DNA of 64,000 bases from Roseitranquillus sp963749675 (GTDB taxonomy: Bacteria; Pseudomonadota; Alphaproteobacteria; Rhodobacterales; Rhodobacteraceae). The stretch is taken from NCBI GenBank assembly GCA_963749675.1, contig CAVVNT010000010.1, positions 62,001 through 126,000 on the forward strand. The letters are read 5' to 3'. A program made the translations under genes and the position numbers. Positions 54,391 to 63,454 of the stretch are shown here, piece after piece; positions within the stretch are counted from its first letter, which is position 1; every line of letters starts with the position of its first letter. Below the pieces are notes generated by a model. The model worked only from the letters and a program-made list of their open reading frames with translations, was not told the origin of the DNA and made no database searches.

Positions 54391-56011
54391 TCAGGCTTGC
54401 ACCTCTTCTTCGTTCTGGGCTTCCTCGCCCTGCTCATCTGGGACGAGGTCATTGGGATCGACCCAACCCAGCAGCACGCGCGCCGTCATCACCATGTCCT
54501 GCGCCTCCTCGAGGCTGACATCGAAAGGCTCGAGTATCCCATCGTCCTTGACGCGCTCCCCGTTGACGGTGGTCCACCCGCCGGCGAGCTCCCAATCCGC
54601 GCAGCGCGCGAATTCCTCAAGAGAGGTCACGCCGTCCTTCGCTAACGCCTCGACCATCTGCGGGCTGAGACCCTCGAAGGCGATCAGGCTCTCCTCTGCG
54701 CCGAGTTCGCGCGCCGCCTCGAGCGCTTTTCTGTTTTGCGCTTCGATGTGGTCGCGCGCACGCGCCTGCAACTCCTGGGCGGTGTCGTCGTCCACGCCGT
54801 CGATCACTGTCAACTCGTCGACTTCGACGTATGCTACCTCTTCGAGGTTGGTGAAGCCCTCCGAGACCAGTAGTTGCGCGAAGAACTCGTCGAGGTCGAG
54901 CGTGTCCATGAACAGCTGCGTCCGCTGCTCGAACTCAGCCTGCCGCCGGGCGCTCTCCTGCTCCTCAGTCATGATGTCGATGTCGAGCCCGGTCAGCTGG
55001 CTTGCGAGGCGCACGTTCTGTCCTCGCCGCCCGATCGCAGAGACTCAGTTGGTCCTCGGGCACGACGACTTCAATACGCTCGGCCTCCTCGTCGAGAACG
55101 ACCTTGCTGACCTCGGCCGGCTGCAACGCGTTCACCAGGAACGTCGGCAAGTCCTCGTTCCACGGGATGATGTCGATCTTCTCGCCCTGCAGTTCGTTTA
55201 CGACCGCCTGCACGCGGCTGCCCCGCATCCCGACGCACGCGCCGACCGGATCGATAGAGCTGTCATAGCTGATGACGCCGATCTTCGCCCGGCTGCCGGG
55301 GTCGCGTGCGACCGCCTTGATCTCGATGATGCCATCGTAGATCTCCGGCACCTCCATCTTGAAGAGCTCGGCCATGAATTCGGGCGCAGTGCGACTGAGG
55401 AATATCTGCGGGCCCCGCGTCTCCCGCCGGACATCGCGTACATAGCAGCGGATACGGTCGCCCGGTCGATAGCTTTCCCTGCCGATCTTGTCATTGCGCC
55501 GCAGAACCGCTTCGCCCGCGCCGACGTCGACGACGATGTTGCCGTACTCCTCGCGCTTGACGAGACCGTTGATGATCGTGCCGGCGCGGTCCTTGAACTC
55601 CTCGTACTGGCGGTCGCGCTCGGCCTCGCGGACCTTTTGCAGGATCACCTGCTTGGCCGACTGCGCGGCGATCCGGCCCATCTCGACCGGCGGAACCTCG
55701 TCGCGGATCTCGTCGCCGGGCTTCGGGTCCTCAAGAAACTGCCGGGCCTGCTCGACCGTGAGCTGCGCCTGGTAGTTCTCCAACTCCTCGTCTTCGCCGA
55801 TCACGGTACGGACGCGGGTGAACGTCGCACGGCCGGTCTTGCGATCGATCTTGACGCGAATGTCCATCTCGGCGCCGTAGCGCGATTTGGCGGCGCGGCT
55901 GAGGCTCTCCTCCATCGCTTCGACGACGAGCGTCGGGTCGATCATCTTCTCGCGCGCCACCGCTTCGGCGGTCTGCAGAAGCTCCAGCTGGTTGGCGGAG
56001 GTAATGGCCAT
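54391..56011 (-). CDS. nusA: transcription termination/antitermination protein NusA, frame broken by a 1-bp shift
   Basis: The N-terminal frame starts at 56011 (MAITSANQLELLQTAEAVAR) and covers the NusA N-domain, S1 (ERDRQYEEFKDRAGTIINGL to YVRDVRRETRGPQIFLSR) and KH1. After VVPEDQLSL it goes out of frame. The adjacent frame continues exactly with AIGRRGQNVRLASQLTGLDI, the KH2 core, then the acidic repeat region to EEEVQA at 54391. An extra T (complement of 55039) between CTC and GCG explains the break. Together they give about 539 residues, a normal alphaproteobacterial NusA. NusA controls pausing, termination and antitermination and is essential in most bacteria, so error is the likelier explanation. 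Confidence 0.93.
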
Positions 56012-56014
56012 CTG

Positions 56015-56647
56015 TCAGTGCTCCTTCACATCGCCGGCCTCGGCGGCGTCCTGATCTTCGATATCGGCGCCCTCTTCGGGCAATTCCGTGATGACTTCAT
56101 CATATTGTGCTTCGTCGATCTGGCCCCGGTCCTTGCGCGCCTTTAGCACGTCGCGGATCAATTCGTCCGTAAGGACTAGCTTGGCGTCGCTCAGCCAGTC
56201 GAAGGTGAGACCGATCGTACCCTCCTCGACCTCGATCAGAACTTCGTCACCCTCAGTGCCGGCGAGCAGGCCCTTGAAGCGCCGACGGCCGTCGATCATC
56301 TCGGTCGTCTCGATCTTCGCCTCGTACCCCTGCCACGCCTCGAAGTCCTTGAAGCGGGTCAGTGGGCGATCGATGCCCGGCGAGGAGACTTCGAGGGTAT
56401 ACTGGTCGTCGATCGGGTCCTCGACGTCGAGCACCGCGCTCACCATCGTCGAGATGTCGGCGCAATCATCGACCTCGATTCGGCCGTCCGGCCGCTCGGC
56501 CATGATTTGAACGGTCTTGCTCCTGCCACCCATGAGGCGAACGCGCACGAGCTCGAATCCCATGCCTTCGATCACCGGTCCAATGATCTCGGCAAGGCGG
56601 CGTTCGATAGGGGCTTTGGCGACGAGGTCGTTGACAAGGTCGTTCAT
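56015..56647 (-). CDS. rimP: ribosome maturation factor RimP
   Basis: 210 residues from the ATG at 56647 (MNDLVNDLVAKAPIERRLAE). Signatures are IGPVIEGMGFELVRVRLMGG, DDCADISTMVSAVLDVEDPI and YTLEVSSPGIDRPLTRFKDF. RimP assists maturation of the 30S subunit. The C-terminus is a long acidic tail (EEGADIEDQDAAEAGD). It heads the block, three bases before nusA, and a terminator-like hairpin sits only 16 bases before its start. Confidence 0.95.
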   Translation of the reverse strand: MNDLVNDLVAKAPIERRLAEIIGPVIEGMGFELVRVRLMGGRSKTVQIMAERPDGRIEVDDCADISTMVSAVLDVEDPIDDQYTLEVSSPGIDRPLTRFKDFEAWQGYEAKIETTEMIDGRRRFKGLLAGTEGDEVLIEVEEGTIGLTFDWLSDAKLVLTDELIRDVLKARKDRGQIDEAQYDEVITELPEEGADIEDQDAAEAGDVKEH

Positions 56648-56662
56648 GGGGCTCCAGAAACG

Positions 56663-56684
56663 AAAAAACGGGCACGCGGCCCGT
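56663..56684 (-). terminator. intrinsic terminator immediately upstream of rimP
   Basis: On the minus strand ACGGGC, loop of five, GCCCGT, then TTTTT: a compact stem with a T-run, the only textbook intrinsic terminator in the window. It could end the pip transcript (stop at 56772). It lies 16 bases before the rimP ATG, so it may instead be a leader attenuator of the rimP-nusA operon. Confidence 0.8.
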
Positions 56685-56771
56685 CGATCCCATCCGGTGG
56701 ACATCGGGGGTGGAAGCCGACGCGCCGCTATTAAAAGGGCATATACGCCTGCGCCTGCGCCTCCGCAACCC

Positions 56772-57746
56772 CTAGACGCGTTCCCTCAGCGCATCCGTGG
56801 CCCTGACGAGTTCCCGGCTGATACCCGGCTCGGAAAGCGCATGGCCCGCTCGCGGCACCGTCACCAGAGTGGAGCCCGGCCACGCCTCATGCAGGTGATG
56901 CGCCGAAACCGGCGGGCAGATCATGTCGTACCGGCCCTGCACGATGGTCCCCGTTACCTCGGCAATACTCTTCATGTTGCGCAAAAGATGACCGTCACCG
57001 TCGAGAAAGCCGCCGTTGATGAAATAGTGGTTCTCCAGCCGGGCGAAGGCGCGCGCGTACTCTGCCGGACTCTCGCCCCCGGGACCATCATTGGCGATCG
57101 AGGCCAGCGTGTTTTCCCAAGACGCCCAAATCCGCGCGAACCGCGTCTCCGCCGGCATGTCGCCGGAAAAGAGTCGGCGGTTGTAGGCGGCGATCAGGTC
57201 GTCGCGCTCATCCTCGGGGATCGGTCCCACGAAGCGCGCCCAGACGTCCGGCCAGAACTGGCCAGCTCCGCCGCCATAGAACCAGTCGAGTTCGCGCCGC
57301 GTCATGAGGAAGACGCCGCGCAGGATCAGATGCCGCACGCGGTCGGGGTGCGTCTGAGCGTAGATCAATCCGAGCGTCGCGCCCCAGCTTCCGCCGAAGA
57401 CCAGCCAGCGGTCGATCCCCAGCACAACACGGATCCGCTCGATGTCGGCGACGAGGTGCCACGTGGTATTTTCCTCGATGCTGGCGTGCGGGCGCGAGCG
57501 GCCGCAACCGCGCTGATCGAAGAGGATGACGCGGTAGACATCGGGATCGAAGTACCGCCGCATCGCCGGCGAGCAACCGCCGCCAGGGCCGCCATGAAGC
57601 ACGATGACCGGCACGCCGTCGCGCCGCCCGCACTGCTCTACGTAGAGGCGGTGACCGTCGCCCACGTCGAGAATCCGCTGATCGAACGGATCGATGGCGG
57701 GGTAGAGGAACGAGGCCGCGCCCTTATGTCCTGAAAGCGGGTCCAT
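56772..57746 (-). CDS. pip: prolyl aminopeptidase
   Basis: 324 residues of the alpha/beta hydrolase fold, peptidase family S33. HGGPGGGCSPAMRRYFDPDV is the oxyanion-hole region, RVILFDQRGCGRSRPHASIE the family signature, GGSWGATLGLIYAQTHPDRV holds the nucleophilic Ser, and the catalytic His is in RAGHALSEPG. It removes N-terminal proline from peptides in the cytoplasm. The ATG at 57746 (MDPLSGHKGAASFLYP) is preferred to one 57 bases upstream. Confidence 0.93.
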   Translation of the reverse strand: MDPLSGHKGAASFLYPAIDPFDQRILDVGDGHRLYVEQCGRRDGVPVIVLHGGPGGGCSPAMRRYFDPDVYRVILFDQRGCGRSRPHASIEENTTWHLVADIERIRVVLGIDRWLVFGGSWGATLGLIYAQTHPDRVRHLILRGVFLMTRRELDWFYGGGAGQFWPDVWARFVGPIPEDERDDLIAAYNRRLFSGDMPAETRFARIWASWENTLASIANDGPGGESPAEYARAFARLENHYFINGGFLDGDGHLLRNMKSIAEVTGTIVQGRYDMICPPVSAHHLHEAWPGSTLVTVPRAGHALSEPGISRELVRATDALRERV

Positions 57747-57817
57747 GAAGGCTCTATATAGGTGCGGCACGACGCCGACCATCGGGCACATGATACTTTT
57801 CACCAGAGGGAGCGCAA

Positions 57818-58561
57818 ATGTCGGAGAGCAGCACCATAGACACCGCTGAGATCGAGAAATTCCAGGCCATGGCGGCGGAATGGTGGAACCCCGAGGGCAA
57901 GTTCAAGCCCCTGCACATGCTGAACCCCTGCCGGCTCGACTACATCACCCAGCAGATCGCCGCGGAGTACGCCCGAGATCTTGCGGCGCCACGTCCCTTC
58001 GAAGGGCTGCGCATCCTCGACATCGGCTGCGGCGGCGGTCTTCTGTCCGAGCCCATGGCCCGCCTCGGCGCTGACGTCGTGGGCGCCGACGCCGCCGAAC
58101 GAAACATCCCCGTCGCGCGGATCCATGCCGAGAAGCAGGGGCTTCCCATCGACTACCGCCATACGACGGCCGAGACCCTCGCCGAAGCGGGTGAGACCTT
58201 CGACGCCGTGCTGAACATGGAGGTGGTGGAGCACGTGCCCGACCCGCTGACCTACCTGGCGGCCTGCCGCAAACTGCTGCGGCCGGGCGGCCTGATGGTG
58301 TGCTCGACCCTCAATCGGAACGCCAAGAGCTACGTGCAGGCGATCGTCGGGGCCGAGTACGTCATGCGCTGGTTGCCTAAGGGCACCCACGACTGGCGCA
58401 AGTTCGTCACGCCCGACGAACTCTACGACCTGCTTCGTCAGGCAGGCCTCGACCCGGTCGACCGGACCGGTTTCGTCTTCAATCCGCTCCTGTGGGACTG
58501 GTCCCTGTCCAAGCGCGACCTGACCTGCAACTACGTGACGACCAGCATCCGCCGCACCTGA
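57818..58561 (+). CDS. ubiG: 3-demethylubiquinone / polyprenyldihydroxybenzoate O-methyltransferase UbiG
   Basis: 247 residues. Family start IDTAEIEKFQAMAAEWWNPE GKFKPLHMLNP, SAM-binding motif I LRILDIGCGGGLLSEPMARL, motif post-I VVGADAAERNIPVAR and FDAVLNMEVVEHVPDP. The C-terminal GTHDWRKFVTPDELYDLLRQ is typical of UbiG. It carries out both O-methylation steps of ubiquinone synthesis at the membrane. GAGGGAGCGCAA precedes the ATG. It converges on the nitrilase gene. Confidence 0.95.
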   Translation: MSESSTIDTAEIEKFQAMAAEWWNPEGKFKPLHMLNPCRLDYITQQIAAEYARDLAAPRPFEGLRILDIGCGGGLLSEPMARLGADVVGADAAERNIPVARIHAEKQGLPIDYRHTTAETLAEAGETFDAVLNMEVVEHVPDPLTYLAACRKLLRPGGLMVCSTLNRNAKSYVQAIVGAEYVMRWLPKGTHDWRKFVTPDELYDLLRQAGLDPVDRTGFVFNPLLWDWSLSKRDLTCNYVTTSIRRT

Positions 58562-58591
58562 GGACGGTCTAGCTGAAGGGCCGGTCGTGGC

Positions 58592-59385
58592 TCAGCGAAG
58601 GGACCCTTCGCCGCGCCTCCGCCACTTGGCGAGATCGATGTCGACGTGGGTTATTCCGGGCTCGATGCCCGCATCCGCCACCACCTCGCCCCACGGCGCC
58701 ACGGCCATGGCATGGCCGTGGGTCTTCCGCGCCCGCCCTTGGCTGGCCTTGTGCTCGCCGGTCTGCGCAGGGGCGAGGACCCAGCACCCCGTCTCGATCG
58801 CGCGGGCGCGCAGCAGCGGTTCCCAGTGAGCCGCTCCGGTGATCGGAGAGAATGCCGCCGGCACGGTGAGGATCTCGGCGCCGGCCTTCGCGAGCGCCCG
58901 GTGGAGATACGGAAACCGGATGTCGTAGCAGACCGTCAGGCCGATGACGGTCCCCACCGCCGCAGCCATGACCAGACGCTTGCCGGGGCGGAAACCGGCC
59001 GACTCGCCGTAGGTCTCGGTTTCTCTGACATCGACATCGAACATGTGGATCTTGTCGTAGCGGGCGGCAACGGCGCCATCCGGCGCAATCAGGAAGGAGC
59101 GATTCGCAAAGCGCTCCTCCTCGGTCTTCAGCGCCAGAGAGCCGATCAGAAGCCAGATGCCGGCGCGCGCCGCCTCGTGCCTCAGGCCGGCAGGGGTCGG
59201 ATCGTCCGCTTCTGGCTGCAGCACCTCCTGCTGGTGCGCCGGACTCGCCGAGACGCAGTCGTGACCTCCGGCGTCAGGACAAACTCGGCATCGTTTTCCG
59301 CGGCCGCGCGAAGCGAGGCAGCGGTTGTCTCGAGGTTCTCGACCGGATCGTCGGACGATGTCAGTTGCACGAGCGCTGCGCGCAT
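58592..59385 (-). CDS. carbon-nitrogen hydrolase (nitrilase/Nit family), frame broken by a 1-bp shift
   Basis: The N-terminal frame from 59385 reads MRAALVQLTSSDDPVENLET and FVLTPEVT with the catalytic Glu. It then shifts. The adjacent frame resumes CVSASPAHQQEVLQPEADDP, and contains the catalytic Lys region (RYDKIHMFDVDV) and the catalytic Cys in GLTVCYDIRFPYLHRALA, ending at 58592. Restoring one A next to 59259 (ACGAC to ACGAAC) gives EVTNCVS and a protein of about 264 residues. Family members of this type are deaminated-glutathione amidases; the specific substrate is inference. It is coupled to grxC (TGATG), which supports a glutathione link. Confidence 0.88.
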
Positions 59386-59642
59386 CAGCCTGCCAGAAGC
59401 TGATCGAGTTTACCCGCCCGGACGAGCGCCGAGAGGTCGTCGTAGCCGCCTACGTGCGTATCGCCGACGAAGATCTGCGGCACGGTGTGCCGGCCGCTGG
59501 CCCTTTCGAGCATCTCCTGCCTGGATTCCGGCGATCGCATGACGTCGATCTCGGAATAGCTCACGCCCCTTTCCGATAGCAGGCGTTTTGCGGCAAAACA
59601 GAAACCGCAAGTCGGCTTGGTGTAGATTTCAACGGATCTCAA
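59385..59642 (-). CDS. grxC: glutaredoxin 3
   Basis: 85 residues from a TTG start at 59642, chosen because GGAGG lies five bases upstream and the protein then begins exactly at the fold (RSVEIYTKPTCGFCFAAKRL). The active site is CGFC, not the common CPYC; glutathione contacts are HTVPQIFVGDTHVGG. It reduces disulfides and glutathione mixed disulfides. It lies between comF and the nitrilase gene on the same strand, an arrangement common in Rhodobacterales. Confidence 0.93.
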   Translation of the reverse strand: MRSVEIYTKPTCGFCFAAKRLLSERGVSYSEIDVMRSPESRQEMLERASGRHTVPQIFVGDTHVGGYDDLSALVRAGKLDQLLAG

Positions 59643-59673
59643 GTGCGCCTCCGATGTCGGGTCGGACAACCAT

Positions 59674-60411
59674 CTAGGCGTCCCGGGCCACCCGCGCCAG
59701 CACCACGGTCGAGACATCGGATGCGCCGGCGGCTCGCAGGATCTCGGTACAACCGGTCAGCGTCGCCCCTGACGTCATCACGTCGTCGACCAACAGGATG
59801 TGCCGGCCGGCAATCTTGGCGGCGCGCCCCGGGGCGATGCTGAAGGCGCCGTCGAGGTTGTCATAGCGCGCCTGTCGCGACTTGCGGTCCTGCGTGCCTG
59901 TCGGCCGCTCGCGCCGCAGCGCGTCCGGGATGCATGCCAGATGGGCACGTTTGGCGACCCCGTGCGCCAGGAGCGCGGCTTGGTTGTAGCGCCGGCGCAT
60001 GAGGCGCCAACGATGCACCGGCACCGGCACCACGATCATGTCCGGACGCACCAGAGGTCGGGCCGCGCGCAGCATCCAGTCAGAGGCCGGTCCGACAAGG
60101 TCCAGCCGATCGCCGTGCTTCAGCGCGAGTACCAGCCGCCTTGCCGTGTCACGATACATCAGGGCAGTCCGCCCATGGCTCCACGCGGGCGGCCATGTGA
60201 GGCACTCGTCGCAGAGGACGCATGTATCGTCGGAACCGGGAAGTGGCACGCCGCAACCGTCGCAGACGAGACCGGAGACGAACGGCGTCTGCCTCCAGCA
60301 CCCACCGCAGAGGACGCCGCCGCCTTCAACAAGCTCGCCGCATGCGGCACATTGGTTCGGAAGGATGAGGTCGATCGCACCTCTGAGCCACGCTCGGCTT
60401 TGCAATCCCAT
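59674..60411 (-). CDS. ComF family protein (double zinc ribbon, PRTase fold)
   Basis: 245 residues. The N-terminal zinc motifs are CAACGELVEGGGVLCGGC and CDGCGVPLPGSDDTCVLCDE C. The phosphoribosyltransferase-like domain has VVPVPVHRWRLMRRRYNQAA and the PRPP loop HILLVDDVMTSGATLTGCTE. ComF is needed for DNA uptake in naturally competent bacteria; in Alphaproteobacteria its role (competence, gene transfer agent uptake or repair) is less certain. First gene of comF-grxC-nitrilase on the minus strand. Confidence 0.92.
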   Translation of the reverse strand: MGLQSRAWLRGAIDLILPNQCAACGELVEGGGVLCGGCWRQTPFVSGLVCDGCGVPLPGSDDTCVLCDECLTWPPAWSHGRTALMYRDTARRLVLALKHGDRLDLVGPASDWMLRAARPLVRPDMIVVPVPVHRWRLMRRRYNQAALLAHGVAKRAHLACIPDALRRERPTGTQDRKSRQARYDNLDGAFSIAPGRAAKIAGRHILLVDDVMTSGATLTGCTEILRAAGASDVSTVVLARVARDA

Positions 60412-60435
60412 TGACGGCCCCTACCTCTGCGGCAC

Positions 60436-61278
60436 ATGTCACAGCCGCCGGAACTCTTTGACCGCACCGCTCTTTCGCAGCATCGCCGCCGCGCGTCCGC
60501 AGCGCCCGAACTGTTCCTTCACGCCGCGGTCGCGGACGAAGCGCAGGAAAGACTTAGCGAGGTTAACAGATCGTTTACGTCTCCCGCCGTCGTCACGCCG
60601 TGGCCGGAAATCTGGCGGGAACGTCTTCCCCAAGCGACGCTGGTGGAGGATGCGGAGACGCTGCAGCTGGAGCCGGATTCGCGCGATCTCGTCGTCCACG
60701 CGCTCGCGCTTCACTGGGCCAACGATCCCGTGGGGCAGCTGATCCAGGCGCGGCGCGCGCTGCGGCCCGACGGCCTGCTCCTCGCCGCGATGCTGGGCGG
60801 GCGTACCCTTCATGAATTGCGCAGCGCTCTGGCACAGGCCGAGGCGGCTGTCCTTGGCGGGCTGTCGCCGCGCGTTGCACCGATGGGCGAGATCCGCGAT
60901 CTGGGCGGTCTTCTTCAGCGCGCCGGGCTTGCACTGCCGGTTGCCGACTCTGGCGCGCTCCACGTCACGTACCAGACAGCTTTCCACCTCATGCGGGATC
61001 TGCGTGCGATGGCCGAACAGAACGCGCTGATCGAGCGCGATCGGCGCGCCCCGCCCCGCGCGCTTTTCTCCGAAGCCGCGCGCATCTACGCGGAGTCGTT
61101 TCCCGCGGGGGACGGCCGCATCATTGCGACCTTCGAAGTGGTCTGGCTGACCGGCTGGGCACCGGCCGCAGGGCAGCCGCAACCGCTGCGGCCCGGCTCC
61201 TCGGTAGCGCGGCTCGCGGATGCCCTCGGCACGGAGGAGCGCTCGGCAAACGATCCTGCCGCACCCCGACGCGATTGA
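60436..61278 (+). CDS. methyltransferase-like protein (BioC/NDUFAF5 group), degenerate SAM motif
   Basis: 280 residues. It resembles the NDUFAF5/BioC-like family through DRTALSQHRRRASAAPELFL HAAV, DLVVHALALHWANDPVGQLI, RRALRPDGLLLAAMLGGRTL HELR, SPRVAPMGEIRDLGGLLQRA and FHLMRDLRAMAEQNAL. The glycine-rich SAM motif I expected after residue 50 is absent: the sequence there is SEVNRSFTSPAVVTPWPEIW. Activity as a methyltransferase is therefore doubtful, although the rest of the fold is kept. It is divergent from comF by 24 bases and followed by hemH. Confidence 0.82.
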   Translation: MSQPPELFDRTALSQHRRRASAAPELFLHAAVADEAQERLSEVNRSFTSPAVVTPWPEIWRERLPQATLVEDAETLQLEPDSRDLVVHALALHWANDPVGQLIQARRALRPDGLLLAAMLGGRTLHELRSALAQAEAAVLGGLSPRVAPMGEIRDLGGLLQRAGLALPVADSGALHVTYQTAFHLMRDLRAMAEQNALIERDRRAPPRALFSEAARIYAESFPAGDGRIIATFEVVWLTGWAPAAGQPQPLRPGSSVARLADALGTEERSANDPAAPRRD

Positions 61279-61340
61279 CCCCCGGGGCGAAACCGTTATC
61301 TCGCGTCCCATTGTCTTTTGGACCGGGGAACACCGATACA

Positions 61341-62429
61341 ATGCTGGATGCGAAGTCGGGCAGCGCGCCGATCACCGAGGCAGCCGGCGCAGAGCGTCCG
61401 GCCAATGCACCCGTCGATCACCCGCGTCTTCCACCAGAGCGTGTCGGAGTACTTCTCGCCAATCTGGGCACGCCGGATAGCTACGACTACTGGTCGATGC
61501 GCAGATATCTGAACGAATTCCTGTCCGACCGGCGAGTCATCGACTACTCGCCCTGGATTTGGCAGCCGCTGCTTCAGGCGGTGATCTTGACCAAGCGGCC
61601 ATTCTCCTCCGGCGCCGCGTACAAGTCGATCTGGAACGAAGAGGCGGGGGAAAGCCCGCTCGCCACCATCACCAAGGCGCAGACTGCTAAGATCTCGGCC
61701 GCCATGCGCAAGAGGCACGGCAAGCAGGTGATCGTTGACTACTGCATGCGTTACGGGAACCCCTCGACCAAGGCGAAGGTCGACGCGATGGTCGCGGCCG
61801 GATGCCGGCGCATCCTGTTCTTCCCGCTCTACCCCCAGTACGCCGGGGCCACCACCGCCACCGCGAACGACCAGTTCTTTCGTTCTCTCATCGATCTGAA
61901 ATGGCAGCCTTCGGTGCGCACGGTCCCGGCGTACTTTGCCGAACCGGCCTACATCGACGCGCTCGCCAAGTCGATCGAGCGCGTCTGGCCGACCGCCGAT
62001 CCGCCGCCCGACGTTCTTGTCTGCTCCTACCACGGCGTGCCGCAACGGTACCTGATGGAGGGCGATCCATACCACTGCCATTGTCAGAAGACCTCGCGGC
62101 TTCTCAGGGAACGGCTTGGCTGGCCGGAGGAGCGTGTCGTCACGACGTTCCAGTCACGCTTCGGCCCCGAGGAATGGCTGAAGCCCTACACCGTCGAAGA
62201 GGTCGCACGGTTGGCGGAAGCTGGAAAAAAACGGATCGCAGTCGTCGCACCGGCATTCTCGGCCGATTGCATCGAAACGCTGGAAGAGATCAACGAGGAA
62301 ATCCGTGAAAGCTTCGAAGAGGCGGGGGGCGAGAACTTCACCTACATTCCGTGCCTCAACGACGATGACGCACACGTCGAGGCGCTGACCGAGGTGATCG
62401 AGCAGAACCTTGCAGGCTGGGTGAGCTAG
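61341..62429 (+). CDS. hemH: ferrochelatase
   Basis: 362 residues from the ATG at 61341. LPPERVGVLLANLGTPDSYD, VIVDYCMRYGNPSTKAKVDA, LYPQYAGATTATANDQFFRS and the active-site His in VLVCSYHGVPQRYLMEGDPY identify HemH; FQSRFGPEEWLKPYTVEEVA is the C-terminal signature. It inserts iron into protoporphyrin IX at the inner membrane face. A bidirectional terminator follows its stop by about 50 bases. Confidence 0.96.
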   Translation: MLDAKSGSAPITEAAGAERPANAPVDHPRLPPERVGVLLANLGTPDSYDYWSMRRYLNEFLSDRRVIDYSPWIWQPLLQAVILTKRPFSSGAAYKSIWNEEAGESPLATITKAQTAKISAAMRKRHGKQVIVDYCMRYGNPSTKAKVDAMVAAGCRRILFFPLYPQYAGATTATANDQFFRSLIDLKWQPSVRTVPAYFAEPAYIDALAKSIERVWPTADPPPDVLVCSYHGVPQRYLMEGDPYHCHCQKTSRLLRERLGWPEERVVTTFQSRFGPEEWLKPYTVEEVARLAEAGKKRIAVVAPAFSADCIETLEEINEEIRESFEEAGGENFTYIPCLNDDDAHVEALTEVIEQNLAGWVS

Positions 62430-62480
62430 ACCGGGTCCCCGGAAGTTGCATGCGTAGACCGGCCCCCCGCCTGAAGTAGA

Positions 62481-62506
62481 AAAGGCGACGGTTTACCGCC
62501 GCCTTT
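62481..62506. terminator. bidirectional terminator between hemH and the 61-residue gene
   Basis: AAAGGCGACGG (62481-62491), loop TTTA, CCGCCGCCTTT (62496-62506): an 11-bp stem with one mismatch, with A-run before and T-run after. It serves the convergent hemH and small-protein genes on both strands. Confidence 0.8.
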
Positions 62507-62532
62507 CCCGAATTCGGAAGAAACGAGTGCGC

Positions 62533-62718
62533 TTAGTGGCTCGTCGCAGCGACCGCGGCGATGACAGCGAGCAGCACGAGCGGCACAATGATGCCACCAG
62601 GGCTGGTGCTGGTCTCTTCCACGATTACCTCGGGCTCCATGATCGGCTCAACGGGGCCGCCGGCAAACACCGACGTAGCAGTCAGCGACAGGGCAGCGGC
62701 GAGGGCGAGTTTCTTCAT
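62533..62718 (-). CDS. 61-residue membrane protein with signal peptide
   Basis: MKKLALAAALSLTATSVFAG is a signal peptide cleaved before GGPVEP. A short acidic linker (PIMEPEVIVEETSTSPGG) and one membrane helix (IIVPLVLLAVIAAVAATSH) follow. Proteins like this are frequent beside hemH in Rhodobacteraceae, from memory, and have no known function. AGGTCAGA-type sequence precedes the ATG at 62718; an upstream in-frame ATG at 62808 adds a non-signal-like basic segment. Confidence 0.82.
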   Translation of the reverse strand: MKKLALAAALSLTATSVFAGGPVEPIMEPEVIVEETSTSPGGIIVPLVLLAVIAAVAATSH

Positions 62719-62866
62719 TCTGACCTCCAATTTTCGCCTGACGCCAAAGCTCTGAGGACGGCGACAAGCAGATAAGACAGTACCTCGTGCGGATGTTCTA
62801 ACCAGCATCCTCGCCGCTCTGCAAATCTTAAGCCTCGCATAAAGCCGCCGATTTGCGAATTTGTCG

Positions 62867-63454
62867 TCATATCAGCAACACTTGGGCGCCGGTATCGACC
62901 ATTCCGTACAGCTCCGCGATGTGCTGATTGAACAGACCGATGCACCCGTTCGAGGACCGTCGCCCGATCTTGCGCGTATCGTGCGTTCCGTGGATCCGGT
63001 AGTACTGCCAGGACAGGTACAGGGCGTGTGTTCCGAGCGGATTGTCCGGCCCCGGGGGGATGTAGTCCGGCCACTCCGGATTGCGCTCCTTCATCGATGG
63101 CGTCGGGCGCCAGTCGGGGCCCTCGACCTTGCGGACGATGCTGGTCCGTCCGCGGCGCGTCAGATCCTCCGACAGCGGCACCGAGGTCGGATACAGACGA
63201 TAGACGGATTGATCCTCGGACCAGAAGTGCAACGCCCGCGACGTGGTGTCGACGAGGATCGCGCCGTTGTCGGTGTTCGAGAAGTACGGCCGCCAGTCGA
63301 GCGCGCGGAAGCTCGAGATGTTGCGGCGTACCGACGGCGAGAGTTCGTCACGGAACTCGACCTCCTGCGCTCGGGCGGGAGGGATGATAGCGGCTGTGGC
63401 CAGCGTCGCTGCCCCGGCGACGAAGGCGCGGCGGCCGATGTCTTGGCGTTTCAT
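62867..63454 (-). CDS. L,D-transpeptidase (YkuD domain)
   Basis: 195 residues. The twin-arginine-type signal QDIGRRAFVAGAATLATAAI IPPARA is followed by a YkuD domain. NGAILVDTTSRALHFWSEDQ is its first strand pair and YYRIHGTHDTRKIGRRSSNG CIGL the catalytic block with His155 and Cys171. It forms 3-3 cross-links in peptidoglycan or attaches proteins to it in the periplasm. Complete and monocistronic. Confidence 0.93.
   Translation of the reverse strand: MKRQDIGRRAFVAGAATLATAAIIPPARAQEVEFRDELSPSVRRNISSFRALDWRPYFSNTDNGAILVDTTSRALHFWSEDQSVYRLYPTSVPLSEDLTRRGRTSIVRKVEGPDWRPTPSMKERNPEWPDYIPPGPDNPLGTHALYLSWQYYRIHGTHDTRKIGRRSSNGCIGLFNQHIAELYGMVDTGAQVLLI

Noticed and set aside
54391..56011. Programmed ribosomal frameshifting in nusA, smc or the nitrilase gene
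   Set aside because: No slippery heptamer followed by a pseudoknot is seen at the sites, and none of these families is known to use recoding.
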